Below are positions 35,265 to 43,653 of a stretch of DNA of 64,000 nucleotides, piece by piece. The translations under genes and the position numbers were made by a program. Location: assembly GCF_016124105.1 (NCBI RefSeq), contig NZ_JADGMQ010000017.1, positions 1 through 64,000 on the forward strand, written 5' to 3'. Source of the stretch: Aquamicrobium zhengzhouense (GTDB taxonomy: Bacteria; Pseudomonadota; Alphaproteobacteria; Rhizobiales; Rhizobiaceae). The notes beneath the pieces were generated by a model. It ran no database searches and was not told the DNA's origin. It was given only the letters and a program-made list of their open reading frames with translations. Positions within the stretch are counted from its first letter, which is position 1. Each line of letters starts with the position of its first letter.

Positions 35265-36362
35265 TTAGAGGCTGAAATACTTTTCACGCGCCTGCAGGAA
35301 TGGGATGTCGGTGTTCTTTGTGCGTTCACGCAGGAGATTGAAGCCGGCGATATAGCTCTCGACCATTTCCTTAGTTAGCGCATCTCCGCCTTCCCGCAGT
35401 TCAGTGAGGATCTCCTTTGCTGCGTTGGCACCCGCCTCCAGAATTTCTTCCGGGAACTGCAGAGCCTTGACCCCATGGTCGTTCACGAGCGTGCGGAGCG
35501 CCCGGGGATCGTTCGCGTAAAAGTCGGAAGCCATCTCGTCATATTCCGCCTGACAGACCATTTTGATGATTTCCTGCAGGTCTGACGGTAGCTCATCATA
35601 CAAGTCTTGCCTGACAACCAGTTCCGTCGCTGCACCAGATTCAACAAAACTCGAAACGTAGTAGTTCTTGGTGATCTGGTAATAGCCAAGTGCGAGATCG
35701 TTGTAGGGTCCGACGAATTCGACGGCATCGAGTGTACCGGACTGCAGAGCCTGGAACGTATCGCCGGCAGCCATGTTGGTGACGCTCGCTCCAAGCTTTT
35801 GCCAGACCTGTCCGCCGAGGCCGGGCGTACGGAAGCGCAGACCCTGGAGGTCGGACAGGCCCGTCAATTCATTGCGGAACCAGCCGCCTGTCTGGGTTCC
35901 GGTATCACCCGACAGGAATGCACGAACGCCGAACTGATCATAGATCTTGTCCCAGACCTCCTGACCGCCGAGATAGCGGATCCAGGTGGAGAGCTCGCGC
36001 GAGCTCATCCCGAACGGGACGCCGGTGATAAAATTCAGGCCCTGGCTCTTGTTCTGCCAGTAATAAGGCGTCGCATGGCACATTTCGGCATTGCCATCGA
36101 TGACCGCATCGAGGGCCTGGAGTGCCGGGACGAGTTCCCCTGCCGAATAGACCTGAATGGTAAGACGCCCGTCGGATGCCGCCGTGATACGGTCCGCGAG
36201 GCGCTGCGCTCCGACGCCCAGCCCTGGAAAGTTCTTGGGCCAGGACGTAACCATGCGCCAGGTCCTCTTATCCTGTGCGATGGCAGGTGCCGCAAGAGTT
36301 GTAGCTGCAGCCACGCCGGCACCGGCTACACTGGCCTTCTTCAAGAACGAGCGACGATCCAT
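35265..36362 (-). CDS. TRAP transporter periplasmic binding protein, TakP-like
   Basis: A 365-residue binding protein with a twin-arginine signal (DRRSFLKKASVAGAG) and cleavage after PAIAQ. LRFRTPGLGGQVWQKLGA and LDAVEFVGPYNDLALGYYQ closely resemble the TakP subfamily, which binds 2-oxoacids such as pyruvate and 2-oxobutyrate with a cation; this is from recollection of the family. GGGAGGAATCA precedes the ATG. The two permease genes lie on the opposite strand about 0.8 kb away, separated by the ExoD-like gene, which is less usual than a single operon. Confidence 0.88.
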   Translation of the reverse strand: MDRRSFLKKASVAGAGVAAATTLAAPAIAQDKRTWRMVTSWPKNFPGLGVGAQRLADRITAASDGRLTIQVYSAGELVPALQALDAVIDGNAEMCHATPYYWQNKSQGLNFITGVPFGMSSRELSTWIRYLGGQEVWDKIYDQFGVRAFLSGDTGTQTGGWFRNELTGLSDLQGLRFRTPGLGGQVWQKLGASVTNMAAGDTFQALQSGTLDAVEFVGPYNDLALGYYQITKNYYVSSFVESGAATELVVRQDLYDELPSDLQEIIKMVCQAEYDEMASDFYANDPRALRTLVNDHGVKALQFPEEILEAGANAAKEILTELREGGDALTKEMVESYIAGFNLLRERTKNTDIPFLQAREKYFSL

Positions 36363-36629
36363 TGATTCCTCCCGAAAGATTGTCGGTATTCGATTTCTGA
36401 TAGGAGTTGCGAGGGTGGATTCTGGTGGATTGTCCCCCTCCCCAAGCTATCCGAGCGTATCAATACACGCCGCAGATCATGTGTCCAGCGCTCGCATTCT
36501 TGCATTCTCAAGCACAAAGGACGAGAGTTACTGAGAAGATCTTACGAGCCTCCCGCCCCTACAAGCGCTTGGAAAGGTTCACGATCCGCATTAGATGTAT
36601 CGTCCTGTCAGGAATGTCCGGAACCCATC

Positions 36630-37400
36630 ATGCGCCAACCTCTCGTCGCCGTATCGACCGACCTAAGGCATTTTGAGAATTACACGTGGCATGCCGCGCC
36701 ACATCAATATCTCGATGCAGCAATATCGGTCGCAGGCGTGTTTCCCGTCCTCGTTCCCTCGTTCGGTGATCAACTGGACTTCGACACTCTGCTTGAGGGT
36801 GTCGATGGCGTCCTGCTCACGGGCTCAAAGTCCAACGTCCATCCCTCACTCTATGGTGGCGCCGCCTCCGAGGAGAATGGTCCATACGATGAAGCGCGCG
36901 ACGCCACGTCGATCCCTCTCATCCGCAAGGCGATCGAGCGTGGGGTGCCGCTTCTCGCCATCTGCCGGGGCATCCAGGAAATGAACGTCGCCCTCGGCGG
37001 TACCCTCGCTTGCGAGATTCAGGAAAAAGAGGGCAATTGGGACCACCGGGCACCTGTCAGTGATGATCAGGACGTCCGTTTTTCAATTCGCCAACGTGTC
37101 GAGATCAAGCCGGGAAGCTGCCTGGCAGGCGTGTTCGGTGAGGGCGAAATTTTGATCAACTCGGTCCACCGACAAGCGGTCGATGTGTTGGGCGAGCGTC
37201 TTCAGGTCGAGGCGGTCGCACCTGATGGCACCGTCGAGGCGGTGTCGGTGATCGGGAGCCGCGCCTTCGCTGTCGGCGTTCAATGGCACCCCGAATATTG
37301 GGTAAAGAGCGACGATGCGTCTGCACGCCTGTTCCGGGCGTTCGGAGATGCGGTGCGAGAGCATTCTCAGGCTCGAATGCACCGCATTGCAGCGGAGTAA
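36630..37400 (+). CDS. peptidase C26, gamma-glutamyl-GABA hydrolase-like
   Basis: A 256-residue class I glutamine amidotransferase-like hydrolase. Nucleophile Cys112 is in the elbow AICRGIQEMNV; His220 and Glu222 are in WHPEY. LLTGSKSNVHPSLYGG is the family substrate loop. Members (PuuD of the Puu pathway) free GABA from gamma-glutamyl-GABA in putrescine breakdown. It shares a name, but no relation, with the urate oxidase PuuD at 53424-54641. A gamma-glutamyl ligase-like gene and a class III aminotransferase lie at 45-48 kb. The stop abuts the convergent stop of the next gene with no gap. Confidence 0.9.
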   Translation: MRQPLVAVSTDLRHFENYTWHAAPHQYLDAAISVAGVFPVLVPSFGDQLDFDTLLEGVDGVLLTGSKSNVHPSLYGGAASEENGPYDEARDATSIPLIRKAIERGVPLLAICRGIQEMNVALGGTLACEIQEKEGNWDHRAPVSDDQDVRFSIRQRVEIKPGSCLAGVFGEGEILINSVHRQAVDVLGERLQVEAVAPDGTVEAVSVIGSRAFAVGVQWHPEYWVKSDDASARLFRAFGDAVREHSQARMHRIAAE

Positions 37401-37802
37401 TTAGAGCGCAAAAAGCGCCAGCATTGGATCACGCGGCGCGAAAGACTCAAGAGCGGCACCGTCACCGGCCGTAAATTCGGCAAGTATGGTACCGCTCGCA
37501 TTTAGGAACGCCACCGAACCGTCATCGCGATCAACCCACCACTTCACCTTGCCGAGCGCGGGCATCTGCCGTTCGCAGGCAGGGGTCAGGGTGAGATCCT
37601 TCCTCGGACCATCCCCGTTCGCGGTTACGACACAACCGTTGTTCACACCACCTGCAAGAACTTGGAAGCGCTCACTGGCAGTGGCATCGGCGCTGATCGA
37701 CGAGACCGTCACAGGATCAACGCCCGGTGTCGGATTAAGAAAACCTTGCTGATACACAAAGGCGGCAGTGATAGCCGCTGCGAAAGCGTAGACGACCTTC
37801 AT
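37401..37802 (-). CDS. putative AprI/Inh-family protease inhibitor
   Basis: A 133-residue exported protein: hydrophobic N-terminus (about 1-20) and a mature part with two Cys (NNGCVVT and TPACERQM) that can form the single disulfide of Inh proteins, then the beta-rich VKWWVDRDDGSVAFLNASGTILAEF, which matches the Trp and D-G-x-x-L pattern of the family. Known members block secreted metalloproteases in the periplasm. No metalloprotease or type I secretion gene is visible here. The family call is moderate; a generic secreted beta-barrel protein is the alternative. Confidence 0.55.
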   Translation of the reverse strand: MKVVYAFAAAITAAFVYQQGFLNPTPGVDPVTVSSISADATASERFQVLAGGVNNGCVVTANGDGPRKDLTLTPACERQMPALGKVKWWVDRDDGSVAFLNASGTILAEFTAGDGAALESFAPRDPMLALFAL

Positions 37803-37820
37803 GGTAGTCCCTCGATTGGC

Positions 37821-37853
37821 CCATACGAGCGAACCAGATTACCGCTCGTATGG
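37821..37853. repeat. perfect 11-bp inverted repeat
   Basis: CCATACGAGCG and CGCTCGTATGG, 11 bases apart, in the 87-bp gap between the dehydrogenase end and the inhibitor-like gene start, both leftward. No T-run follows in that direction. It could be a factor-dependent terminator or an operator ahead of the inhibitor-like gene. Confidence 0.6.
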
Positions 37854-37889
37854 TTAATCAATGCCTAATATCAGCGCGGCCTAATACAC

Positions 37890-38876
37890 TCAACCTTTCG
37901 GGTTGAGATGTTCGGTCTCAGGGGTAGGCGTGATTGCGCTGCCCTTCCCGAACCACGCCAGCAGGTTGTCGGCAACAAGGTCCGCCATTGCCTGTCGCGT
38001 ATGAATGGTTCCGGAGCCGACATGCGGCAGGAGCGATGCGTTCTCCAGTTTGAGAAGGCTCTCCGGAACATTCGGCTCGTCAGCGAAGACGTCGAGGCCG
38101 GCCGCCATGATCGTCCCCTCCTCGAGTGCCTTTGCAAGAGCTTGCTCATCAACCGTTGAGCCACGGCCGATATTGACGAAGACACCGTCCGATCCTAGTG
38201 CCGCGAGCACCTCCGCGTTGACTGCCTTGTCCGTGGAAGCCCCGCCCGGAGCAATTGAAACCAGCGTATCGACAGCAGCCGCGAGTTCGACCAGGCTCGG
38301 ATAGTAGGTGTAGTTCACGCCCTCGACAGGACGGCGATTGTAGTAGCTGATCGGAAGACCGAACGCTTCAAGACGGCGGGCAATCGCCTGGCCGATGCGT
38401 CCAAGTCCGAAGATGCCGACCTTGCGGCCGCGCAGTGTGCCGCGGGTCAGCGGATAATCGCCAACCGATTTCCACTTGCCCTCGCGCAGCCAGGCCTCCG
38501 CCTTGGGAAGTTCGCGGACGGTATTGAGGAGCAGCCCCAGCGCAGTATCGGCGACCTCTTCGGTCAGAACGTCTGGGGTGTTGGTGACCACAACGCCCTT
38601 CTTTCCAGCGTGAACTGCGTCGACATGGTTATAGCCGACACCGAAGCTGGAGATGATCTCGAGGTTCGGAAACGCGTCGATGTAAGCGGCGTCAATCGGA
38701 TAGCTCGCTACCGTTGAGACGGCGAGTGCCCGCACCTGCGCCCTCTCTTCCTCGGTCAGCAAGGAAGCGTCCGGACGTTCGCAGGTAAGAACCTTGAATG
38801 AGCCGTTGATGCGCTCCTGAGCATGCGGATGCAGCTTCACGGGGATCAGGACGGTGATGTCTTGTGTATCGGCCAA
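37890..38876 (-). CDS. D-isomer-specific 2-hydroxyacid dehydrogenase
   Basis: A 328-residue NAD(P)-dependent dehydrogenase. The nucleotide motif is GLGRIGQAIARRLEAFG (near residue 155), followed by NRRPVEG at the cofactor-phosphate position, suggesting NADPH use. Catalytic Arg lies in the VNIGRGSTVDE region, Glu near DVFADEPNVPE, and His in LLPHVGSGTIHT. This profile fits glyoxylate/hydroxypyruvate or 2-ketogluconate reductases. It follows a LacI regulator and a DMT permease on the same strand, an arrangement typical of sugar-acid or hydroxyacid use. Confidence 0.92.
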   Translation of the reverse strand: MADTQDITVLIPVKLHPHAQERINGSFKVLTCERPDASLLTEEERAQVRALAVSTVASYPIDAAYIDAFPNLEIISSFGVGYNHVDAVHAGKKGVVVTNTPDVLTEEVADTALGLLLNTVRELPKAEAWLREGKWKSVGDYPLTRGTLRGRKVGIFGLGRIGQAIARRLEAFGLPISYYNRRPVEGVNYTYYPSLVELAAAVDTLVSIAPGGASTDKAVNAEVLAALGSDGVFVNIGRGSTVDEQALAKALEEGTIMAAGLDVFADEPNVPESLLKLENASLLPHVGSGTIHTRQAMADLVADNLLAWFGKGSAITPTPETEHLNPKG

Positions 38877-38964
38877 GTTGCCGGCTCCTTGCTAATAGGT
38901 CGGGATGGTGTCTGAGCCTACGCAGCAGGGAGCTGGCGAGCAACCCTGCCGCACGGCCAAGGTG

Positions 38965-40008
38965 TTATCGCTCTACCGGTTTCCCGGTCGACTGTCGTAT
39001 GTGCAACTCTGGCCTGATCAACTCCTGACCGCCATGCACTTCAACACCGTTGAGACGGTCGAGGAGCGTTCGCGCCGCGCGCCGTCCGACCTCCCTTTGT
39101 CCATTCCATACGGTGGTGAGAGCCGGAGTGGCGATTGCCGCCTCCTCAAGGTCATCGTAGCCAGTCACCGAGATATCAACGCCTGGAGTGAGGCCAGCGC
39201 GGAAGATGCCGTTCATAAGTCCGATCGCGACAAGGTCGTTCCAGCAGACAGCGGCGGTCGGCTTGTCTTTATGTGCCAGAAATTGCTGCGAGGCCTCAAA
39301 ACCCGCCTGCTTGGTGCGAGGGCCCGGAATCCGCCAGTCCGGTCGCACTTCCAGTCCCGCGTTTTCCATGGCGTTGAGATAGCCCTGATATCGGTCACGC
39401 CCTGTCGAGGTCTGGTCGGTACCGCCGATCATCACGATCCGCCGATGCCCAAGCGAGATAAGATGGTTGGTCGCCAGTGCCGTCCCGAACGTGTCATCTC
39501 CGCGGAAAACAGGCACGTCAGCTCCCGGCACCGAACGCGCAATGAGCACCGCCGGCAGCCCGTTTTCCTCCAGCATCCTGATGTCATCGCTTGGAGTTCC
39601 GATGGCCGGCGACATGATGACACCGTCAGCTCCCAGCTGCAGCAAGGTGTCGAGGAAGGTGCGTTGTTTGTCGACCTTGTCGTAGTGATTGGACAAGAGA
39701 AAAGTTTGCCGGCTCCGGTCGAGCTCGCTTTCGATCGAACGCAGGATTTCAGCGAAGAACGGGTTCATGATGTCGTGCACGACGACGCCGACGATCCCCG
39801 AACGGGACGTCCGCAAGGACGCAGCACGGCGATTGTAGATGTAGCCGATCTCCCGCGCGTACTCCTTGATACGGTCGCGCGTGGAATCGGCCACCAACGG
39901 ACTGTCGCGCAGCGCCAGGGAAACGGTCGCCGTCGAAACGCCGAGCGCTTCAGCGATCGTCGACAGCTTGATCTTCTGTGCCAGGAAACCCCTCCGAGAG
40001 ACAGTCAT
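38965..40008 (-). CDS. LacI-family transcriptional regulator
   Basis: A 347-residue repressor. The HTH is KLSTIAEALGVSTATVSLALRD (about 13-35), followed by the hinge helix NRRAASLRTSRSGIVGVVVHDIMNPFFAEI and a periplasmic-binding-like effector domain (ALIARSVPGADVPVF, GHRRIVMIGG, DISVTGYDDLEEA). A sugar or sugar-acid effector is usual. A short palindrome TAAACTGTTTA lies 8 bp upstream of the ATG and may be its own operator. Between a DMT permease (upstream) and a hydroxyacid dehydrogenase (downstream), which are its likely targets. Confidence 0.93.
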   Translation of the reverse strand: MTVSRRGFLAQKIKLSTIAEALGVSTATVSLALRDSPLVADSTRDRIKEYAREIGYIYNRRAASLRTSRSGIVGVVVHDIMNPFFAEILRSIESELDRSRQTFLLSNHYDKVDKQRTFLDTLLQLGADGVIMSPAIGTPSDDIRMLEENGLPAVLIARSVPGADVPVFRGDDTFGTALATNHLISLGHRRIVMIGGTDQTSTGRDRYQGYLNAMENAGLEVRPDWRIPGPRTKQAGFEASQQFLAHKDKPTAAVCWNDLVAIGLMNGIFRAGLTPGVDISVTGYDDLEEAAIATPALTTVWNGQREVGRRAARTLLDRLNGVEVHGGQELIRPELHIRQSTGKPVER

Positions 40009-40015
40009 GATGCTT

Positions 40016-40026
40016 TAAACTGTTTA
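40016..40026. promoter_or_regulatory. palindrome TAAACTGTTTA before the LacI-family gene
   Basis: Perfect 5-bp arms around one central base, at -8 to -18 from the regulator ATG and overlapping its ribosome-binding region. LacI-family sites are often even palindromes with a central CG, which this is not, so autoregulation is only a suggestion. Confidence 0.35.
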
Positions 40027-40056
40027 GGCTTGGTTATGCCATTCCCGGCCGCCAGA

Positions 40057-40998
40057 TCAAAGCCTTTTCGCCAGATCATCCGCCTCGCAACCGGGACTTG
40101 TACGACCGCGCACCCGCAGACGATGTTCCCGGTGGATGATGTAGAGGCCTGAGCAGACAATGATCGCGGCTCCACCGAGCGTCCATAGATCTGGCAGGTC
40201 CGCGAAAACCACCCAGCCCAGCGCGATCATCCACAGCATCTGAGAATACGGGTAAGGCGCGAGCGCCGAGGTCGACGCAAGCTTGTAGGCTTTGATCAAC
40301 AGCCAGTGGCCATATCCGCCCAACGCACCGACCATAAACAGGAGTATCCACTGCATGGCATCAGCCGGCATGGAACCGTACAGGGGAACGGCCGGGAAAA
40401 TCAGGATTGTTGGGGCTAGCGCTGAATAAAAAATCAGGCTTTCCGTGGTTTCGGTTGCGCCCATCTTGCGCGTCATCAGCACATAGAAGCTGTAACTCAG
40501 CATCGATCCGATCGAGAACAGATGGCCGACGCCAAATGTCCCGAAACCCGGTCGCGTGATCACCAAAACGCCGACGAAACCAACCAACACGGCCACCCAG
40601 CGCCGCCATCCGACGGTCTCGCCAAGAAGAGGCCCGGCCAGCGCGGTGATGATCATAGGCGCGAAAAAATAGATGGAGATGGTCTCAGCCAATTGCAGTG
40701 TCTGCAGGGCCAGAAAGTTGAAAATCGTCGACCCGAACAGGAAAATCCCGCGCAGGACGTGCGCCGGTTTATTGACGGCCCTGTAGAGCGCCGGGTTGGC
40801 CCAGCCGCGAAATAGGATCAGGACGAGCACCAGGTGGACGGCAAATCGCATCCACGCCACGAATGGCGCGGCCATCCCGTTCATCACCAGATATTTGGCG
40901 CTTGCGTCCAGAAACGAAAAAAGAAAACACGCCGAAAGAACAATCAGGATTGCAGAGGCGGGCGTTGCCGTCTCGATTTCGGAATGTTTGGGATTCAA
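40057..40998 (-). CDS. DMT-family (EamA) transporter
   Basis: A 313-residue membrane protein with ten predicted helices in two EamA repeats (about 20-150 and 165-295). FLALQTLQLAETISIYFFAPMI ends repeat one and ALAPYPYSQMLWMIALGWVVF lies in repeat two, as in S-adenosylmethionine/drug-metabolite-type exporters. The start is TTG at 40998 with only a weak ribosome site, so the N-terminus is uncertain. Same strand as the LacI regulator and dehydrogenase. Confidence 0.9.
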   Translation of the reverse strand: MNPKHSEIETATPASAILIVLSACFLFSFLDASAKYLVMNGMAAPFVAWMRFAVHLVLVLILFRGWANPALYRAVNKPAHVLRGIFLFGSTIFNFLALQTLQLAETISIYFFAPMIITALAGPLLGETVGWRRWVAVLVGFVGVLVITRPGFGTFGVGHLFSIGSMLSYSFYVLMTRKMGATETTESLIFYSALAPTILIFPAVPLYGSMPADAMQWILLFMVGALGGYGHWLLIKAYKLASTSALAPYPYSQMLWMIALGWVVFADLPDLWTLGGAAIIVCSGLYIIHREHRLRVRGRTSPGCEADDLAKRL

Positions 40999-41070
40999 TT
41001 TGCTCGGCCGCGGTCAATGATCGTGTTCACGACCATTCGGACAAGCGCACACACGACGCAAGGGAAATCT

Positions 41071-41553
41071 TCAAGCGTCCTCGGTGAGCTCCTCATCCTG
41101 ATCTTCTGTGAGCTCAGGCAATTCGGTATCCGAAAGATTCGCCTCAATCCGGGTCAGGAATTTCCAGAGCGTCTTCAACTCTTTCTTCTCAAATCCTTTA
41201 AGAGCGAGTTTTTCGCTTTTCCGAACAGCCTTCTCGATCGCATCGATGGTAGCGCGGCCGTCATCAGTCAGAAACACATTGGACTGGCGCGCATCGACAT
41301 CAGACGCCCGTTTCTCGACATAGCCCTGCGTTTGCAGACGGTTGATCGTCTTGGTCACGGTCGGCGGGCGCACACCAAGGCGAGCGGCAAGCTGGCCGGG
41401 TGTCAGCCCATCCTCGCGGTTGAGGACGATCATGACCTTGTCTTGACCGGCATAGAACCCATGCCCCAGGAGGCGAGCTGCCAGCGCCGTTCTCGACAGG
41501 CGCGCTGCCGAATTGAGCTTGGCCATCACCGCCGATTTGTCTGCCTTCGCCAT
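41071..41553 (-). CDS. MarR-family transcriptional regulator
   Basis: About 160 residues. The winged helix is GLTPGQLAARLGVRPPTVTKTINRLQTQGYVEKRASDVDARQSNVFLTDDG-like sequence (about 50-100), with the wing Asp/Arg pair DARQSN. A C-terminal acidic tail (ELTEDQDEELTEDA) is unusual for MarR. The ATG at 41553 has AAAGAGG upstream; the frame extends to 41586. Divergent from the creatininase-family gene with only about 94 bp between starts, which makes that gene its likely target. Confidence 0.9.
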   Translation of the reverse strand: MAKADKSAVMAKLNSAARLSRTALAARLLGHGFYAGQDKVMIVLNREDGLTPGQLAARLGVRPPTVTKTINRLQTQGYVEKRASDVDARQSNVFLTDDGRATIDAIEKAVRKSEKLALKGFEKKELKTLWKFLTRIEANLSDTELPELTEDQDEELTEDA

Positions 41554-41647
41554 AAGTGCCTCTTTCACTTCGTGGGGATTGCCCATTTGCTGCGCCAGGC
41601 GCTAGCTTGCCCCTCACATCCCCATCGCAGAGCCAAATAACAGAAAC

Positions 41648-42406
41648 ATGACAGCCAACGAAGTAAGTGGCAGCTATCCGGAAATAGCGGTTCTGCCTCT
41701 CGGCGCAACTGAGCAGCACGGCCCTCACCTGCCTTTCGAGACGGACACGATCATCGCCGAGGGTATGGTCGCTCGCGTTCAAGCACTGTTGCGGACAGAT
41801 CTGAACGTGATTTTTCTGCCAGTGGAACCGGTCGGATACTCTCCAGAGCACATGGATGTTGCCGGTTCGAGAACCCTTGCCTTTGATGAGGCTATCAACC
41901 GGTGGATCGGCATTGGCGCGGATCTCGCTACGCGCGGCATCCGGCGATTGGTCTTTTTGAACGCGCATGGCGGCAATTCTCCGCTGATGACCATTGTTGC
42001 GACGGAACTTCGCGTACAGCACGCCATGCTTGCCGTCGCCTCAAGCTGGACCCGCTTCGGTTATCCGGCCAAGTGGGTGTCGCCCCACGAAAAGGCCCTT
42101 GGCATTCATGGCGGCTTCATCGAAACGAGCGTCATGCTAGCGCTGCGGCCGGACCTCGTTGACATGGGCAAGGCTCGCGACTTTCCATCCGCCCAGACCG
42201 GCTTCGAAGCTGACTTCAAGCACCTAGGTGCCTATGGCCCGCACGCCTTTGGCTGGAAGATGAGCGACCTTTCACCGCAAGGCGTTGTCGGCAATGCCGC
42301 CGCAGCCAGCGCCGAGGCAGGAAATGAACTTTTGGACCATGCCGCCAAAGGGTTCGTTGAGCTATTGCTGGACGTGTCCCGCTTTGATGTGGGGACGCTT
42401 CGCTAG
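41648..42406 (+). CDS. creatininase-family amidohydrolase
   Basis: A 252-residue metal-dependent amidohydrolase. Metal ligands are visible as Glu22 and His24 (GATEQHGPH), Asp33 (FETDT), His107 (NAHGGN) and Glu159 (GGFIETS). The family cleaves creatinine, dipyrimidine amides, N-formyl compounds or peptide bonds of modified peptides. The sarcosine oxidase at 3-8 kb would make creatinine use possible, but no creatinase was seen, so the substrate is open. Divergent from a MarR regulator. Confidence 0.88.
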   Translation: MTANEVSGSYPEIAVLPLGATEQHGPHLPFETDTIIAEGMVARVQALLRTDLNVIFLPVEPVGYSPEHMDVAGSRTLAFDEAINRWIGIGADLATRGIRRLVFLNAHGGNSPLMTIVATELRVQHAMLAVASSWTRFGYPAKWVSPHEKALGIHGGFIETSVMLALRPDLVDMGKARDFPSAQTGFEADFKHLGAYGPHAFGWKMSDLSPQGVVGNAAAASAEAGNELLDHAAKGFVELLLDVSRFDVGTLR

Positions 42407-42474
42407 GCAGGTGCAAACCCAAACCGAGCATCCTATATGCACAGCAACACCAAATTCAGCCCAGAGGCCAGGAC

Positions 42475-43527
42475 ATGACGCAGGCGCAAATTCCGGTGAC
42501 GGTGCTCACCGGCTATCTAGGCTCCGGCAAGACCACCCTTTTGAACCGCATCCTCACCGAGGACCATGGCAAGCGCTATGCCGTCATCGTCAATGAGTTT
42601 GGTGAAATCGGCATCGACAATGATCTGATCGTAGAATCCGACGAGGAAATCTACGAGATGAACAATGGCTGCATCTGCTGCACGGTGCGCGGTGACCTGA
42701 TCCGAACCGTTGAGGGCCTGATGCGCCGTCCGGGCCGTTTCGATGCGATCCTCGTCGAGACGACCGGCCTTGCCGATCCTGCACCGGTGGCGCAAACCTT
42801 CTTCATGGACGAGGATGTGCGCTCGAAGACGAAGCTTGATGCGGTCGTTGCGCTGGTCGACGCCAAGCACCTTCCCCTGCGCCTGAAGGACTCCAAGGAA
42901 GCTGAGGATCAGATCGCATTCGCGGACGTGGTCATTCTCAACAAGACTGACCTCGTCAGTGAGGAAGAGCTTCGTGACGTCGAAGCTGCAGTGCGCGCCA
43001 TCAACCCGGCGGCACGGATCCACAAGACCCAGCGCTCCGCGGTTCCGTTGACCGAGGTGCTCGACCGTGGTGCGTTCGACCTCTCACGCGCTCTGGAGAA
43101 CGACCCACATTTCCTTGATGCGGACGACCACGATCATGATCATGTCTGCGGTCCTGATTGCGATCATGATCATCATCACCACCACGATCATGGACATCAC
43201 CATCATCACGGCGTTTCACCCATCCACGACGTCGGCGTGACCTCGATCTCGCTGCGCGGCGGTGATGTGGATCCGAAGAAATTCTTCCCCTGGCTTGAGA
43301 AGACCACGCAGATGGACGGTCCCAACATCCTGCGTCTGAAGGGGATCATCGCAATTAAGGATGACCCGGATCGCTACGTTGTCCAGGGCGTTCACATGAT
43401 CCTTGAGGGCGATCATCAGCGCCCGTGGAAAGCGGAAGAGAAGCGTGAAACGCGTCTGGTATTCATCGGCCGCGAACTCGACGCCGAGCGTTTAAAGCGC
43501 ACATTTGAGGCCTGCCAGGCCTCCTGA
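42475..43527 (+). CDS. COG0523 (CobW-like) metallochaperone GTPase
   Basis: A 350-residue GTPase. Walker A is [10 protein letters not shown] (12-21), the metal-binding CICC motif is at 66-69 in [12 protein letters not shown], the Walker B-region Glu is in VETTGLADP, the guanine motif NKTD is at 156-159, and the CobW C-terminal domain is about 250-345. A His/Asp-rich loop at 219-245, with two Cys (CGPDC), probably binds Zn. No cobalamin gene is near, so a zinc-homeostasis role (ZNG1/YjiA type) is favoured over CobW. I looked for a Zur-like box upstream and found none. A terminator at 43544-43573 follows; a WD40 gene lies beyond. Confidence 0.9.
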   Translation: MTQAQIPVTVLTGYLGSGKTTLLNRILTEDHGKRYAVIVNEFGEIGIDNDLIVESDEEIYEMNNGCICCTVRGDLIRTVEGLMRRPGRFDAILVETTGLADPAPVAQTFFMDEDVRSKTKLDAVVALVDAKHLPLRLKDSKEAEDQIAFADVVILNKTDLVSEEELRDVEAAVRAINPAARIHKTQRSAVPLTEVLDRGAFDLSRALENDPHFLDADDHDHDHVCGPDCDHDHHHHHDHGHHHHHGVSPIHDVGVTSISLRGGDVDPKKFFPWLEKTTQMDGPNILRLKGIIAIKDDPDRYVVQGVHMILEGDHQRPWKAEEKRETRLVFIGRELDAERLKRTFEACQAS

Positions 43528-43543
43528 AGCTGACAAATGCTGC

Positions 43544-43576
43544 GATACCGGGCTCTTGAGCGCGCCCGGTATCTTT
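43544..43576 (+). terminator. terminator hairpin after the CobW-like gene
   Basis: A perfect 10-bp inverted repeat, GATACCGGGC/GCCCGGTATC, with a 10-base loop followed by TTT. It lies 17 bp after the GTPase stop. Confidence 0.65.
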
Positions 43577-43653
43577 ACCTGCCGCGCTTGCGCACGTATT
43601 TCGTGCCCACGATGAGTGCGCTCACTGCGCTGCAATCTAAGGAATACTGATCC

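Noticed and set aside
38905-40152. 415-codon open frame on the + strand
   Set aside because: Antisense to the LacI-family regulator, which has a full set of motifs.
41648-42406. Assigning the creatininase-family gene to a creatinine-to-sarcosine pathway
   Set aside because: No creatinase (creatine amidinohydrolase) seen and it is 33 kb from sarcosine oxidase; the family has many other substrates.
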